Shown: positions 1 through 8,941 of the stretch, one piece after another
How positions within the stretch are numbered: position 1 is the stretch's first letter
How the letters are laid out: each line of letters begins with the position of its first letter
Source: Portibacter marinus
Lineage (GTDB): Bacteria; Bacteroidota; Bacteroidia; Chitinophagales; Saprospiraceae
Assembly: GCF_021533195.1 (NCBI RefSeq)
Contig: NZ_JAJNKB010000013.1
Span: 20,819-84,818 of the forward strand
Direction: 5' to 3'
DNA length: 64,000 nucleotides
The notes under the pieces: generated by a model
Database searches by the model: none
What the model was told of the DNA's origin: nothing
Seen by the model: only the letters and a program-made list of their open reading frames with translations
Translations under genes and position numbers: made by a program

Positions 1-402
1 AGTATCTGATGTCAGGTTTTATAATATGTCAATGTAAAGCGCAATGTTTTCATAGCTCTCTTCGACGTCGTCGCTCCAGTTCAGAGTCGCAAGAATAAGG
101 AGAACAACACAACTTTATTCCAGCTAGATCTCGGTATTGTCTATAATACTGCAAGTCTGGATGACGCTTGTTGTTTCGGAGTTCCAGATCTTCTGCTTGA
201 AGCTATTTCGCCTCACATTCAAAGGATATCAGACTGAAATACGAAATCTATCAAAAAGTAGATCCTCTTAACGCATATTTGAATTTATATTCACAAAGAA
301 GGAAAGTATTTCAGTCAGGGTAAATACATAGCAGGGAATATTGTTTTTCCTCCGATGTTGCCTGAGTTAAAGGTGGATATGGGGGAGGTTTTTTATCACT
401 GA
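1..402 (+). pseudogene. Decayed Uma2-family endonuclease (DUF820) gene, 5' part cut by window edge
   Basis: No open frame covers this stretch, but three pieces of a Uma2-like protein (restriction-endonuclease-like fold) can be read in order. From about position 40 one frame gives NVFIALFDVVAPVQSRKN, followed by a segment with LDLGIVYNTASLDD and GVPDLLLEAISP, which matches the D...GxPDLxxEILSP core of the family. At about 225 the frame must change to read DIRLKYEIYQKV, and from 319 it changes back to read GKYIAGNIVFPP and ending at the TGA at 400-402. So there are at least two frameshifts plus an internal stop at 235-237. Uma2 genes are scattered accessory genes in many bacteria; this one is dead. 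The family call rests on remembered motif similarity, not on a search. Confidence 0.6.
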
Positions 403-409
403 AATTTCT

Positions 410-2089
410 CTACTCTATCTGCACTTCCATTACCGTTCTATAGGAGTTATCAGTTAATAGATAGTAAGAGTAATCATCCGTATTTACTATATGATTCATC
501 GAAGATGAAAAATATTGATTGTAACTACCGAAACTGCCTTCCAGTAGTTTCAATACTTGAAAATTTCCCGTAGCTCTATGCATTCTTCGTAAGATCACAG
601 CTGGAGTATCTGAGTCGCTATCCCAATCAAATCTTGCTCTTAATTCAGAAATAAAAAACTTGTTATATTCTTGAAAATCCTTAGTCAGATCAATGATTTT
701 TAGAGCATCGCCATAGGCAAGGCTGAATTCGGTACCATAGTAAGTGAGCGTAGGATTAGACATAGGCTCTACAAATACTACTTTTCCTTCATTGTCCACC
801 GTCATCTCCTTTCCTGCTTCATTTCCTAATGTGGGGAAAAATACATTTCCATTATTGAATTTAGCTACTTGACCTACACCACTTTCTACTAATACTAATT
901 GATCGTTGCTGCTTTGATATTGAAAATAAAATTGCGAATTTCCCAGCTGCTTAAATTCTAAAAAAGGGTCATTGTCATCAATTTTTATATCCTGACTAGT
1001 CAACTGATCATCTATCGTTGTCACGCCATTAATCTGTACCTGCCCATCCAGAACTGTATTACCATCAATATCCAGATTTCCATTAATTCCCAATTGTTTA
1101 CTGGCAAAATTCCCATCAATCAAGGGTGTCGAAGTCTCTGAATTCGCTATCACCAGCCTATCACTGCCTATATAGTCCTGACCCGCCTTATAACCAATAA
1201 AAACATTCCCCGAATTTCCGGGTCCTGCATTCCATCCGGAGCGATAACCTAAGTAGGTATTTCGACTGCCGAATGACAACTTATTTGCTGTTTCAGAACC
1301 CACAATCGTATTAAAATCACCAGTCGATAGTTCCTCGGAAGATCTGAACCCATAAATAGTATTTGATACACCTGAACTCATACTACTTGCAGATAACCAG
1401 CCTGTAACTGTATTAGCGATATTCTGTGGAACGTCGCTAGGTGTCACTCCTTTACCTATGTACGTATTCCCATCCTTTCCAAACTCTAAAGCATGACCAC
1501 AGAATCGCATATCTTCATTCCCATTGACCTTAAACACAATACTGTCCACCCCACTTTCCACTATTCGAATCCCACTGTCTCCATCGTTATCAAGCGATAA
1601 ACTCCCAAAGCTTTTCCAATTGGCTCCATTATAACTTTCGAACTTCTTCTCATCGGGATTGTAGCGCAAAACTCCAGGCGAAGCTCCTCCTTCTGTGTAT
1701 CCAATCTTTAATCGACCATTTACATCCAAAGCTTCTGAGGGACTTAACAATCCTTTATTAATTCCAACCTGTCGATCCGATGTCATTCTAATCGTCGGAG
1801 TTCTCAATTGTGGAAAAGTAACCGGTGGCATGCTATACAGATCAAAGTTATTCCCAGACAATCTTACTTCACCTTTTGAGACATTATCTTGTAAAAATCG
1901 AATGGTAGATATATTTGCACCTTGTAAATCTATAACGCTGGACTGCGTTGCCGATTTAATGACCAATTGACTTGTATCTCCTTCATTATTAATTAAGAGC
2001 TTATCACTAACTTTGACTTCTACTGGATTAGTTTGAGCAAAAATCGAAACGGAAATGATTATTAAGATTAGAATCAGTGATGTGTTCAT
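410..2089 (-). CDS. Secreted repeat protein, paralogue of the upstream gene, tail-fibre-like
   Basis: A 559-residue protein if started at the Met at 2089, which puts a clean signal peptide (MNTSLILILIIISVSIFAQ) at the N terminus. The frame is open to an ATG at 2152, and that ATG overlaps the TGA of the upstream gene (ATGA), so translational coupling from 2152 with a longer leader is possible. The middle and C-terminal parts follow the upstream 850-residue protein closely: LRTPTIRMTS, LDVNGRLKIG, VLRYNPDEKKFESYNG and GNVFIGYKAG all have counterparts there. Such proteins are common in Bacteroidota and resemble phage tail-fibre and YadA-type stalks; the function is unknown. It is probably exported and made with its neighbour as a two-gene unit. 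It lacks the long WG repeat of the neighbour. Confidence 0.75.
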   Translation of the reverse strand: MNTSLILILIIISVSIFAQTNPVEVKVSDKLLINNEGDTSQLVIKSATQSSVIDLQGANISTIRFLQDNVSKGEVRLSGNNFDLYSMPPVTFPQLRTPTIRMTSDRQVGINKGLLSPSEALDVNGRLKIGYTEGGASPGVLRYNPDEKKFESYNGANWKSFGSLSLDNDGDSGIRIVESGVDSIVFKVNGNEDMRFCGHALEFGKDGNTYIGKGVTPSDVPQNIANTVTGWLSASSMSSGVSNTIYGFRSSEELSTGDFNTIVGSETANKLSFGSRNTYLGYRSGWNAGPGNSGNVFIGYKAGQDYIGSDRLVIANSETSTPLIDGNFASKQLGINGNLDIDGNTVLDGQVQINGVTTIDDQLTSQDIKIDDNDPFLEFKQLGNSQFYFQYQSSNDQLVLVESGVGQVAKFNNGNVFFPTLGNEAGKEMTVDNEGKVVFVEPMSNPTLTYYGTEFSLAYGDALKIIDLTKDFQEYNKFFISELRARFDWDSDSDTPAVILRRMHRATGNFQVLKLLEGSFGSYNQYFSSSMNHIVNTDDYSYYLLTDNSYRTVMEVQIE

Positions 2090-2148
2090 TGTCAATGTTT
2101 TAAAATTGTGTATAGAAAGCCATAAGTAAAAAGGGGCAATTTTAATTT

Positions 2149-4701
2149 TCATAGATCTCTTATTAGGGTTAGCTCAATAATCTGGGTAGCGTCAAACTCT
2201 GTCGCTAGAAAATAGGAATACAATTCCTTGTTTATCGTTACAGGAGCAAAAGAGTAATTTTTCTCGATTGGAGTAGTTGGTATGTTAGTTTCCGTAATAG
2301 TGAATATTGTCTCAAAAGCGCCTGTATTTAAATTTCGACGCATAAATTTGACAACTAGGTTTGGTGCTGTTGGGTCAAATTCTACATATTTTAAGCGGAT
2401 ACCTTCGATGACCAAATTTGTTTGTAAGTCTCTATCCATATTTTTTACCTGCTTTATATTGCCAACCATGCCTATCCAGTCTGTGAAGTCGCTAGAGTGA
2501 TAGTTGATGGAAGGGAAAAATTCTCTCACCATTCTTCCATCTGGCAGGGCGATGACATTCGCAATAAGACCAAATGAATTAGAAAGCGCGTCAATTTTCA
2601 CATTTGCTTTCATCAACACATCTCCACCTATTTCCACATCCCCATTAAGAGCGAGCGAATCTATTTCAAAATCTCCGTAGATCAGAGGGTTAGGATTCGT
2701 TGTATTTTCTATGTATAATTTATTACTACCGGGTTCACTATGACCTGCGAGATAGCCTATGAATATATTCCCATCACCAGTATTTCTTCTACCTGCATTG
2801 TAGCCTAAAACAGTGTTTTTACTTCCATTTTGATTGGTAAGCATCGCAGAAGCGCCCACTACTGTATTAAAATCACCGGTTGTCAGATCATGCCCCGCAC
2901 TGTTTCCAATGTGTGTGTTATTCAATCCATTAAAAATAAATGGTGTGCTTAGCCAACCTAAGGAAGTATTACCTGTATTGTCGTTGAAGTCTTGTCTAGC
3001 ACTTTGGTGACCGATAAAAGTATTTCCTTTCTTGCCCAAGTCCAATGAATGACCATTGAAGCTCATCTGCTCATCTCCATTCACAATGAATTTCACACTG
3101 TCTACTGCTGATTCTGCGAATGCCATCTTTGTGTCTCCGTCTCCGTCGATCGGAAGACCATCCAAAGTATTCCACACGAACCCATTGTACCCTTCGAATC
3201 TTGCAAGCGATTGGTTATAACGCATTACTCCTGCAGACGGTGTATTAGACCCATCTCCAAGCTTAATCCTTCCATTCACATCCAAAACCTCAGTTGGTGC
3301 TAATAATCCCTTTCGAATGCCAACATAATTGTTGGTCGTCATCTTAATCGTGGGTGTTCTAAGCAAAGGAAAAGTAACGGGTGGGGAACTATACAAATCA
3401 AAGCTACTTCCTGACCAGCGCATTTCGGCATTTACAGTGCCATTGTCAAGCATCTTAATCGCAGACTGTGTTGACCCGTCTAATTCTAGGAGACTAACAC
3501 TTGCAGTTGATTTAATCACTACATGACTGGAATCGGTGGTGCTTACCACCTCAAGCTCTTGAGAAGGTGTCATGGTACCAATTCCGACTGCTTGATTCGC
3601 CAAAACTTGATTTGCTTTTACATGCTGGGTACTGTGAATATTTCCATGGACATCTAGAATCTCCTTGGGCAAACCCTCTTCAGCTAGAAAATTTAAGCCT
3701 ACTTTTCCGTTCTTAAGCATAATCAATCCATCTCTTGCTTCATCCTCATTGCCATTTCCCACGGCTAATAACGTTTCTTCATCCTTCCAACCTCCTTCGG
3801 TACCCAGTCTATTGACATTGTACCTTCCAAAGACAGTATTTAAGTACGAATTGGCTGTCAAATCTTCACCCCACACCGTACCAAAAGCACCTGTATTTCT
3901 ATTGTTACGCCCCCAAATTGTTCCGTAAGCTCCTAAACAAGTATTGAAACTTCCCCACATTGTTGAATGATCAGCGGAACCATCATTCTGAAGCCCCCAT
4001 AAGGTACTAAAAGTACCAGAGCTTGAATTTCTTGTTCCCCAAATCGAATTATGCATGGCCAGTGCTTGATTGGTGCTGCCCCAGACAGTACTTGTGTCTC
4101 CGGTCACGGTGTTGTTATATCCCCAGGTGGTCGCCATCTGACTCTGCAGTCGATTTTCTTTGCCCCATGCGGTTCCGAAATGTGCTTCTATGTCATTCTG
4201 ATACCCCCATGCTGTTCCATAGGTAAATCCTACATTGTTTTCTTGCCCCCAAACTGCTCCGTAAGCGCTGGAGAGTGTATTCTTCCTTCCCCAACCCATA
4301 GCATAGCCCCCTGATACATCCGTCTCAGAACCACTCGCAGTGGAATAAACTCCTGAGGCTACCGTGAATGCTCCCCAGGAAGTAGCATGTGAACCACTTG
4401 CGATGGTTCTGTTTCCAAATGCAGTAGTATTAAATGAAGATGCTGTATTTCCATTACCCCAGGCAGTAGCTTGATTACTGCTAGCCTCATTGTCCGTACC
4501 CCAGGTTGTTGAGTAAAGTCCAGAACTGATATTATTCGCGGTTTTCCCCCAGTTCATGTGCTGCACCTGCATGGAGGCACTGTCTACTGTCTGATGGAAA
4601 ACTCTTACACCATTGATGTCATGGCTTAAAGATTCGATTTGTGCTGTCAAACCGCTTGTCAACAGGCTTATACAGAAAAATGCTTGGATTAATTTGTTCA
4701 T
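2149..4701 (-). CDS. Large secreted protein with YadA-head-like 14-residue repeats
   Basis: 850 residues with a signal peptide (LLTSGLTAQ near residue 20). From about residue 50 to 310 the protein is built from some 17 units of about 14 residues, each centred on a T-x-W-G or T-x-F-G motif followed by x-x-N, for example GAYGTIWGRNNRNT next to GAFGTVWGEDLTAN. This period and composition are those of the left-handed beta-roll of YadA-type trimeric adhesin heads. A second part (about 370-850) is shared with the downstream protein and contains GVMRYNQSLARFEGYNG and GNIFIGYLAGH. No T9SS sorting domain or membrane anchor is visible at the C terminus. A role as a surface or structural fibre is inferred from the repeat only. 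Confidence 0.75.
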   Translation of the reverse strand: MNKLIQAFFCISLLTSGLTAQIESLSHDINGVRVFHQTVDSASMQVQHMNWGKTANNISSGLYSTTWGTDNEASSNQATAWGNGNTASSFNTTAFGNRTIASGSHATSWGAFTVASGVYSTASGSETDVSGGYAMGWGRKNTLSSAYGAVWGQENNVGFTYGTAWGYQNDIEAHFGTAWGKENRLQSQMATTWGYNNTVTGDTSTVWGSTNQALAMHNSIWGTRNSSSGTFSTLWGLQNDGSADHSTMWGSFNTCLGAYGTIWGRNNRNTGAFGTVWGEDLTANSYLNTVFGRYNVNRLGTEGGWKDEETLLAVGNGNEDEARDGLIMLKNGKVGLNFLAEEGLPKEILDVHGNIHSTQHVKANQVLANQAVGIGTMTPSQELEVVSTTDSSHVVIKSTASVSLLELDGSTQSAIKMLDNGTVNAEMRWSGSSFDLYSSPPVTFPLLRTPTIKMTTNNYVGIRKGLLAPTEVLDVNGRIKLGDGSNTPSAGVMRYNQSLARFEGYNGFVWNTLDGLPIDGDGDTKMAFAESAVDSVKFIVNGDEQMSFNGHSLDLGKKGNTFIGHQSARQDFNDNTGNTSLGWLSTPFIFNGLNNTHIGNSAGHDLTTGDFNTVVGASAMLTNQNGSKNTVLGYNAGRRNTGDGNIFIGYLAGHSEPGSNKLYIENTTNPNPLIYGDFEIDSLALNGDVEIGGDVLMKANVKIDALSNSFGLIANVIALPDGRMVREFFPSINYHSSDFTDWIGMVGNIKQVKNMDRDLQTNLVIEGIRLKYVEFDPTAPNLVVKFMRRNLNTGAFETIFTITETNIPTTPIEKNYSFAPVTINKELYSYFLATEFDATQIIELTLIRDL

Positions 4702-4825
4702 TTGGATGCTAATTGGATCAATTATTGACCTAAATTAATCCCAAACCAGCCTCTTTAAAAGGTTAAATACCTATTCAAAGCCTCTCAATACCTATTCTGG
4801 GTCAGTGAGTGATTATTCTGGACTG

Positions 4826-5671
4826 CTAATTACTTACTGTATTCATCAAAACACCAATGCCATCGATGGATATATTGATCTCATCACCAATCTCTAGCGT
4901 AAAATCCTGTGAAGGTACAATGCCTGTACCCGTCATTAAAAGCACACCAAATGGGAAAGAGCATTCTCTAAACAGATACTCTACCAATTCATGATGCTTT
5001 CTTTTCATTTGGTCTATACTGATCTGATCCTCAAAAACCAAAATACTCGATCGCATAATTTGCAACATTATCAGGGACATTGGATTCAAAGCGGTATTGG
5101 TCAATAATAAGCATGGACCCAAGGCTGCACTTCCGTCATAAGTTTTCGCTTGTGGCAAGTATAAAGGATTCTCTCCTTCTATACTCCTTGAACTCATATC
5201 ATTACCTATAGTATAACCTATTATATGTCCATCCTTATTTATGGCCAGGGTCAATTCAGGTTCAGGAACATTCCATGTACTGTCTTTCCTAATACGCACT
5301 GCATATCCATGTCCTACGATCCGGTGTTTTGTGGCTTTAAAAAACAATTCTGGCCGTTCTGCATAGTAAACCTTATCATAAAAAGATGCTCCACCTGAAG
5401 CTTGAGACTCCTCTTCCCTGCCCTCTTTACTTCTCAAATAGGTCACTCCACTTGCCCATAACTCCTGACTATTTATTGGAGGTTCAATAAAATCTTTATT
5501 GAAGTCTTCCCATATTTCATACTGTCCACGGTCAATATGCATAGTGATACGGTTAAATGCATCGTCCTTTGTAAACAAATCGTCCCAGGTCCAATTCTTC
5601 ACCACCTGAAAACTACCATTGACCTCAACAACTACCAAATCCTGATTTTTAAATAATCGTAATGCTTTCAT
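4826..5671 (-). CDS. FAH-family sugar-acid enzyme, candidate 2-keto-3-deoxy-pentonate dehydratase
   Basis: 281 residues, member of the fumarylacetoacetate hydrolase superfamily. The C-terminal catalytic part shows PEPELTLAIN (E137, E139) and GNDMSSRSIEGENPLYLPQ (D158), fitting the acidic metal triad of the fold. The SSRxIEGENPLYLPQAK stretch is typical of the subgroup that acts on 2-keto-3-deoxy sugar acids (KdaD-like dehydratases) rather than on fumarylacetoacetate. Its place as last gene after a pentonate-type dehydratase and a GntP permease supports this: the dehydratase would make the 2-keto-3-deoxy acid and this enzyme would dehydrate it to 2,5-dioxopentanoate (alpha-ketoglutarate semialdehyde). 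The stop of the permease gene abuts its ATG. The exact substrate (arabonate, xylonate or another) cannot be read from the sequence. Confidence 0.8.
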   Translation of the reverse strand: MKALRLFKNQDLVVVEVNGSFQVVKNWTWDDLFTKDDAFNRITMHIDRGQYEIWEDFNKDFIEPPINSQELWASGVTYLRSKEGREEESQASGGASFYDKVYYAERPELFFKATKHRIVGHGYAVRIRKDSTWNVPEPELTLAINKDGHIIGYTIGNDMSSRSIEGENPLYLPQAKTYDGSAALGPCLLLTNTALNPMSLIMLQIMRSSILVFEDQISIDQMKRKHHELVEYLFRECSFPFGVLLMTGTGIVPSQDFTLEIGDEINISIDGIGVLMNTVSN

Positions 5672-7024
5672 TTATGTCAATATCACATAGGCAAGAAATA
5701 AAAAGAAGGCCGCTGATGTCCCTAAAATCAGTGTCCCTAAGCTAAAGAAACGATATCCTTGATTCACATTCATTCCCGACAATCTGGTCAATACCCAAAA
5801 GAAACTATCATTGGCATGCGAAACTACAGCCGATCCCGCACCTATGGCAATCACCACCATCGCTTTCTGCAATCCTGTTTCAAATCCTAGATCTCCCGTG
5901 ATCGGAGCCAAAATAGCTGCTGCCGTTGTCAATGCCACTGTGGAAGAACCCTGAGCCGTTTTCAAGGAAGCCGCCAGGAAAAAAGGCAACCAAATCCCTA
6001 AATCCACTCCTCCTAGAATATCACCCAACATTACCGCTATTCCAGAATCTCGTAAAACCTGGCCAAAAATTCCACCCGCTCCTGTAATTAATAAAATACC
6101 TGCAGCACTAACAAGTGCCTTTCCAATCCAACCGGAGGTAGAAAACATTTCGGCTTCCAATCCGCGAGGCAGGGTAAACGAAAGAAACATCCCTATAATT
6201 AAAGCAATAAAGGGTTCCCCGAGAAAAAGCAGCAGCCGAATGCCAATATTATAGTTGTCATAATCCTCTGAAAGCGGGGAAAATCCCTGAGTGACCAGTA
6301 GTGATCGAACAACTATCAAAATAATAGGCACCACAATGGGCAGACTTGACCAGGCTGCTCCAGGTGCAGTTTTCATCTGTTCCGCTATTTCTGCTTCCGA
6401 AATATCGGGAGCAGGATCGATATAGGATTTGCCAACAATTTTCTTTGCAAAAAGCAATCCGACTGCCAGCGCTAGCAAACTAATAGGAATACCTACCAGC
6501 ATGACCAATCCCAAATCAGCTCCCAATTCATTAGCGGCGTAAATAGGTCCGGGAGTAGGAGGTACCATGGTATGGGCAGCAGTAAGCCCTAGCCCTAATG
6601 CAATGGCAGAACCTGACAAAGAGATACCAGCTTTTTTGGACAAGCTTTTATTCAAAGGTGACAACAAGATGAAGCCGCTATCTGCAAAAACGGGTATGGA
6701 TACGATCCAGCCAATGATCCCCATGGCAGTAGGCACCCTCTTGGGACCAGTAACTTTGATTACTTTGTTAGCCAAGGCATATGCCCCTCCGGACTTCTCC
6801 AAAAAGGCTCCAATGATAACACCTAAAATAATGATCATTCCGATCCCACCTAAGGTGTTTCCAAAACCTTTATTTACAGATGCAATGATTTGATTCATAG
6901 GCATACCCGCCATAAAACCATAAAGTATAGCTACCAGTAGTAAAGCAACGAAAGGGTGGACCTTAAATCTTACTGTGAGTAAAATGATCAGGAGGACGCT
7001 TATTAAAAGAAAAAGAATGGCCAT
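5672..7024 (-). CDS. GntP-family sugar-acid/gluconate permease
   Basis: 450 residues, hydrophobic throughout, with about 12 membrane segments. Family signs are the N-terminal FKVHPFVALLLVAILYG, GGIGMIIILGVIIGAFLEKSG, the loop AAHTMVPPTPGPI and the C-terminal AAAILAPITGDLGFETGLQ with SHANDSFFWVLTR. GntP transporters are inner-membrane symporters for gluconate and related sugar acids. It lies between the dehydratase (10-nt gap) and the FAH-family gene (0-nt gap) in one − strand operon, the same grouping as the GntP/dehydratase pairs for xylonate-type acids in enterobacteria. It very likely imports the acid that the operon degrades. Confidence 0.9.
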   Translation of the reverse strand: MAILFLLISVLLIILLTVRFKVHPFVALLLVAILYGFMAGMPMNQIIASVNKGFGNTLGGIGMIIILGVIIGAFLEKSGGAYALANKVIKVTGPKRVPTAMGIIGWIVSIPVFADSGFILLSPLNKSLSKKAGISLSGSAIALGLGLTAAHTMVPPTPGPIYAANELGADLGLVMLVGIPISLLALAVGLLFAKKIVGKSYIDPAPDISEAEIAEQMKTAPGAAWSSLPIVVPIILIVVRSLLVTQGFSPLSEDYDNYNIGIRLLLFLGEPFIALIIGMFLSFTLPRGLEAEMFSTSGWIGKALVSAAGILLITGAGGIFGQVLRDSGIAVMLGDILGGVDLGIWLPFFLAASLKTAQGSSTVALTTAAAILAPITGDLGFETGLQKAMVVIAIGAGSAVVSHANDSFFWVLTRLSGMNVNQGYRFFSLGTLILGTSAAFFLFLAYVILT

Positions 7025-7033
7025 TGTATATAG

Positions 7034-8755
7034 TTAGTGGTTATCGCCTTTGACTTCACTGCCGCTACCACCCACTAAAATGTCAAAATCTGCTCCTAAA
7101 TGGGATTGCTGAACATGATCCAGGTAGATGCGAACATAACCTCTTTGAGCAAGTGGTGCTGGAGGTATCCAATTTTTTCTTCGCGCAGCTAATTCTTCCT
7201 CACTTACATCCAAATGAAGTCGCCTTGCTTCAACATCCAACTCTATCATGTCTCCATTCTGCACCAGAGCCAGGTTTCCGCCAATCGCAGATTCCGGTGA
7301 AATGTGCAACACCACTGTTCCTGCAGCAGTACCGCTCATCCGACCATCGGAAATACGAACCATGTCTTTCACGCCTTGAAGCAATAGTTTTTCAGGTAAA
7401 TCTACATTTCCCACCTCTGGCATGCCAGGATAACCTTTGGGTCCCACTCCCTTCAGCACAATAACGCAATTCTGATCAATATCCAGATCAGGATCGTCTA
7501 TCCTTGCGTGATAATCTTCCATACTCTCAAATACTACGGCTCTTCCCCTGTGTTGCATCAATTCCTCGCTGGCTGCTGAGGGTTTAATCACTGCACCATT
7601 GGCACACAGGTTTCCTTTCAACACGGCAATCCCCGCTTCCGGTTTCAAAGGCTTAGTTAGTGTCATTATGACACGATCATTATAACATGTGGCTTTCTCG
7701 GTATTTTCACTTAATATGTGACCATTCACGGTCATGCATTCCTGATGAAGCAAATCACCAAGCGCTTTGATAACGACCGGTAAACCACCTGCGTAATAGT
7801 AGTCTTCCATGAGATATTGACCAGAAGGTTTTAAGTTGACCAACAAGGGCACCTTACTACCCAACCTATCAAAATCATCCAAATTTAACTCTACGCCGAT
7901 CCTGCCCGCAATAGCCAATAGGTGAACGATCAAGTTGGTCGATCCACCGACAGCGGCATTAACGACAATCGCATTTTCAAAGGCTTTTCTAGTTAGAATT
8001 TTACTGAGTTTCAGATCTTCTCGTACCATCTCCACAATCCTCCTGCCTGACAGCCAGGCCATGGTTTTCTTTCGAGCATCTACGGCTGGAATAGCGGATG
8101 CACCAGGCATTGTCAGCCCCAGAGCTTCAACCATGGAAGCCATAGTAGATGCTGTCCCCATGGTGTTACAATGTCCCTGACTCCGGGATGCGCAAGCTTC
8201 AGCCTCTCTGAAGTCTTCGGATGAAAAAGCTCCCGATTTTTCATTGGCTTTTATGGTCCAGGTAAATGAACCCGATCCCAATTCACCTCCCCTAAATTTG
8301 CCATTGAGCATGGGACCACCTGGCACAACGATCGTTGGCAAATCAACACTACAGGCGCCCATCACCGTTGAAGGTGTGGTTTTATCACAACCCGTTAGCA
8401 GCACAATGCCATCCAGGGGGTTGGCTCTAATCGACTCTTCTGTATCCATACTTGCGAGATTCCTGAAAAGCATGGTAGTTGGTCGCATAATGGTTTCACC
8501 TAGTGACATTACCGGAAATTCTAAAGGAAAACCGCCCGCTTCGTAAACCCCTCTTTTGACCACTTCCGCAAATTCCCTAAGGTGACCATTACATGGTGTC
8601 AATTCTGACCAGGTGTTGCAAATGCCGATCACAGGCTTTCCGCGAAACTCGTCATCAGGATAGCCCTGATTTTTCAACCATGAGCGATGGACAAAACCCA
8701 TTTTATCGTCACTACCGAACCAATCTTCGCTTCTGAGCTTTTTGTGCTTTGCCAT
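7034..8755 (-). CDS. IlvD/Edd-family sugar-acid dehydratase (arabonate/xylonate type)
   Basis: 573 residues, the usual length for pentonate dehydratases. The three iron-sulfur cysteines of the family are present: C55 in NTWSELTPC, C123 in LTGCDKTTPS and C196 in GHCNTMGTAS. The late active-site motif ISDGRMSGTAAGTVV carries the catalytic serine. The spacing C55/C123/C196 is nearly that of the characterised rhizobial L-arabonate dehydratase, which argues against dihydroxyacid dehydratase (IlvD) of branched-chain synthesis. It should convert an aldonic acid to a 2-keto-3-deoxy acid in the cytoplasm. First gene of the operon with GntP and the FAH-family enzyme. No semialdehyde dehydrogenase or dedicated repressor is encoded nearby, so the pathway is incomplete within the window. 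Confidence 0.88.
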   Translation of the reverse strand: MAKHKKLRSEDWFGSDDKMGFVHRSWLKNQGYPDDEFRGKPVIGICNTWSELTPCNGHLREFAEVVKRGVYEAGGFPLEFPVMSLGETIMRPTTMLFRNLASMDTEESIRANPLDGIVLLTGCDKTTPSTVMGACSVDLPTIVVPGGPMLNGKFRGGELGSGSFTWTIKANEKSGAFSSEDFREAEACASRSQGHCNTMGTASTMASMVEALGLTMPGASAIPAVDARKKTMAWLSGRRIVEMVREDLKLSKILTRKAFENAIVVNAAVGGSTNLIVHLLAIAGRIGVELNLDDFDRLGSKVPLLVNLKPSGQYLMEDYYYAGGLPVVIKALGDLLHQECMTVNGHILSENTEKATCYNDRVIMTLTKPLKPEAGIAVLKGNLCANGAVIKPSAASEELMQHRGRAVVFESMEDYHARIDDPDLDIDQNCVIVLKGVGPKGYPGMPEVGNVDLPEKLLLQGVKDMVRISDGRMSGTAAGTVVLHISPESAIGGNLALVQNGDMIELDVEARRLHLDVSEEELAARRKNWIPPAPLAQRGYVRIYLDHVQQSHLGADFDILVGGSGSEVKGDNH

Positions 8756-8818
8756 ACTAATTGTGGATTTGGTATTGAAAATGGGAATTTAAATTTGGAT
8801 TACCAATTTTTTCTGTAA

Positions 8819-8863
8819 TTCGCCAATCGTTATTGGATTTTCGCCAATTTGTCATTCGCTAAT
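8819..8863. promoter_or_regulatory. Candidate operator of the sugar-acid operon
   Basis: The 60 to 105 bp upstream of the dehydratase start contain three direct repeats of TTCGC(C/T)AAT at 8819-8827, 8840-8848 and 8855-8863, and a short palindrome CCAAT-CGTT-ATTGG at 8823-8836. Clustered repeats directly ahead of a catabolic operon are a plausible regulator-binding region. There is no direct evidence of which regulator binds. Confidence 0.35.
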
Positions 8864-8941
8864 GGCAATAGGCTGTTGCCAGTTAGTGATGAACACTGAT
8901 AGAAAAGATTTACTTTATCAGCATTGCTCTTTAACGACAAT

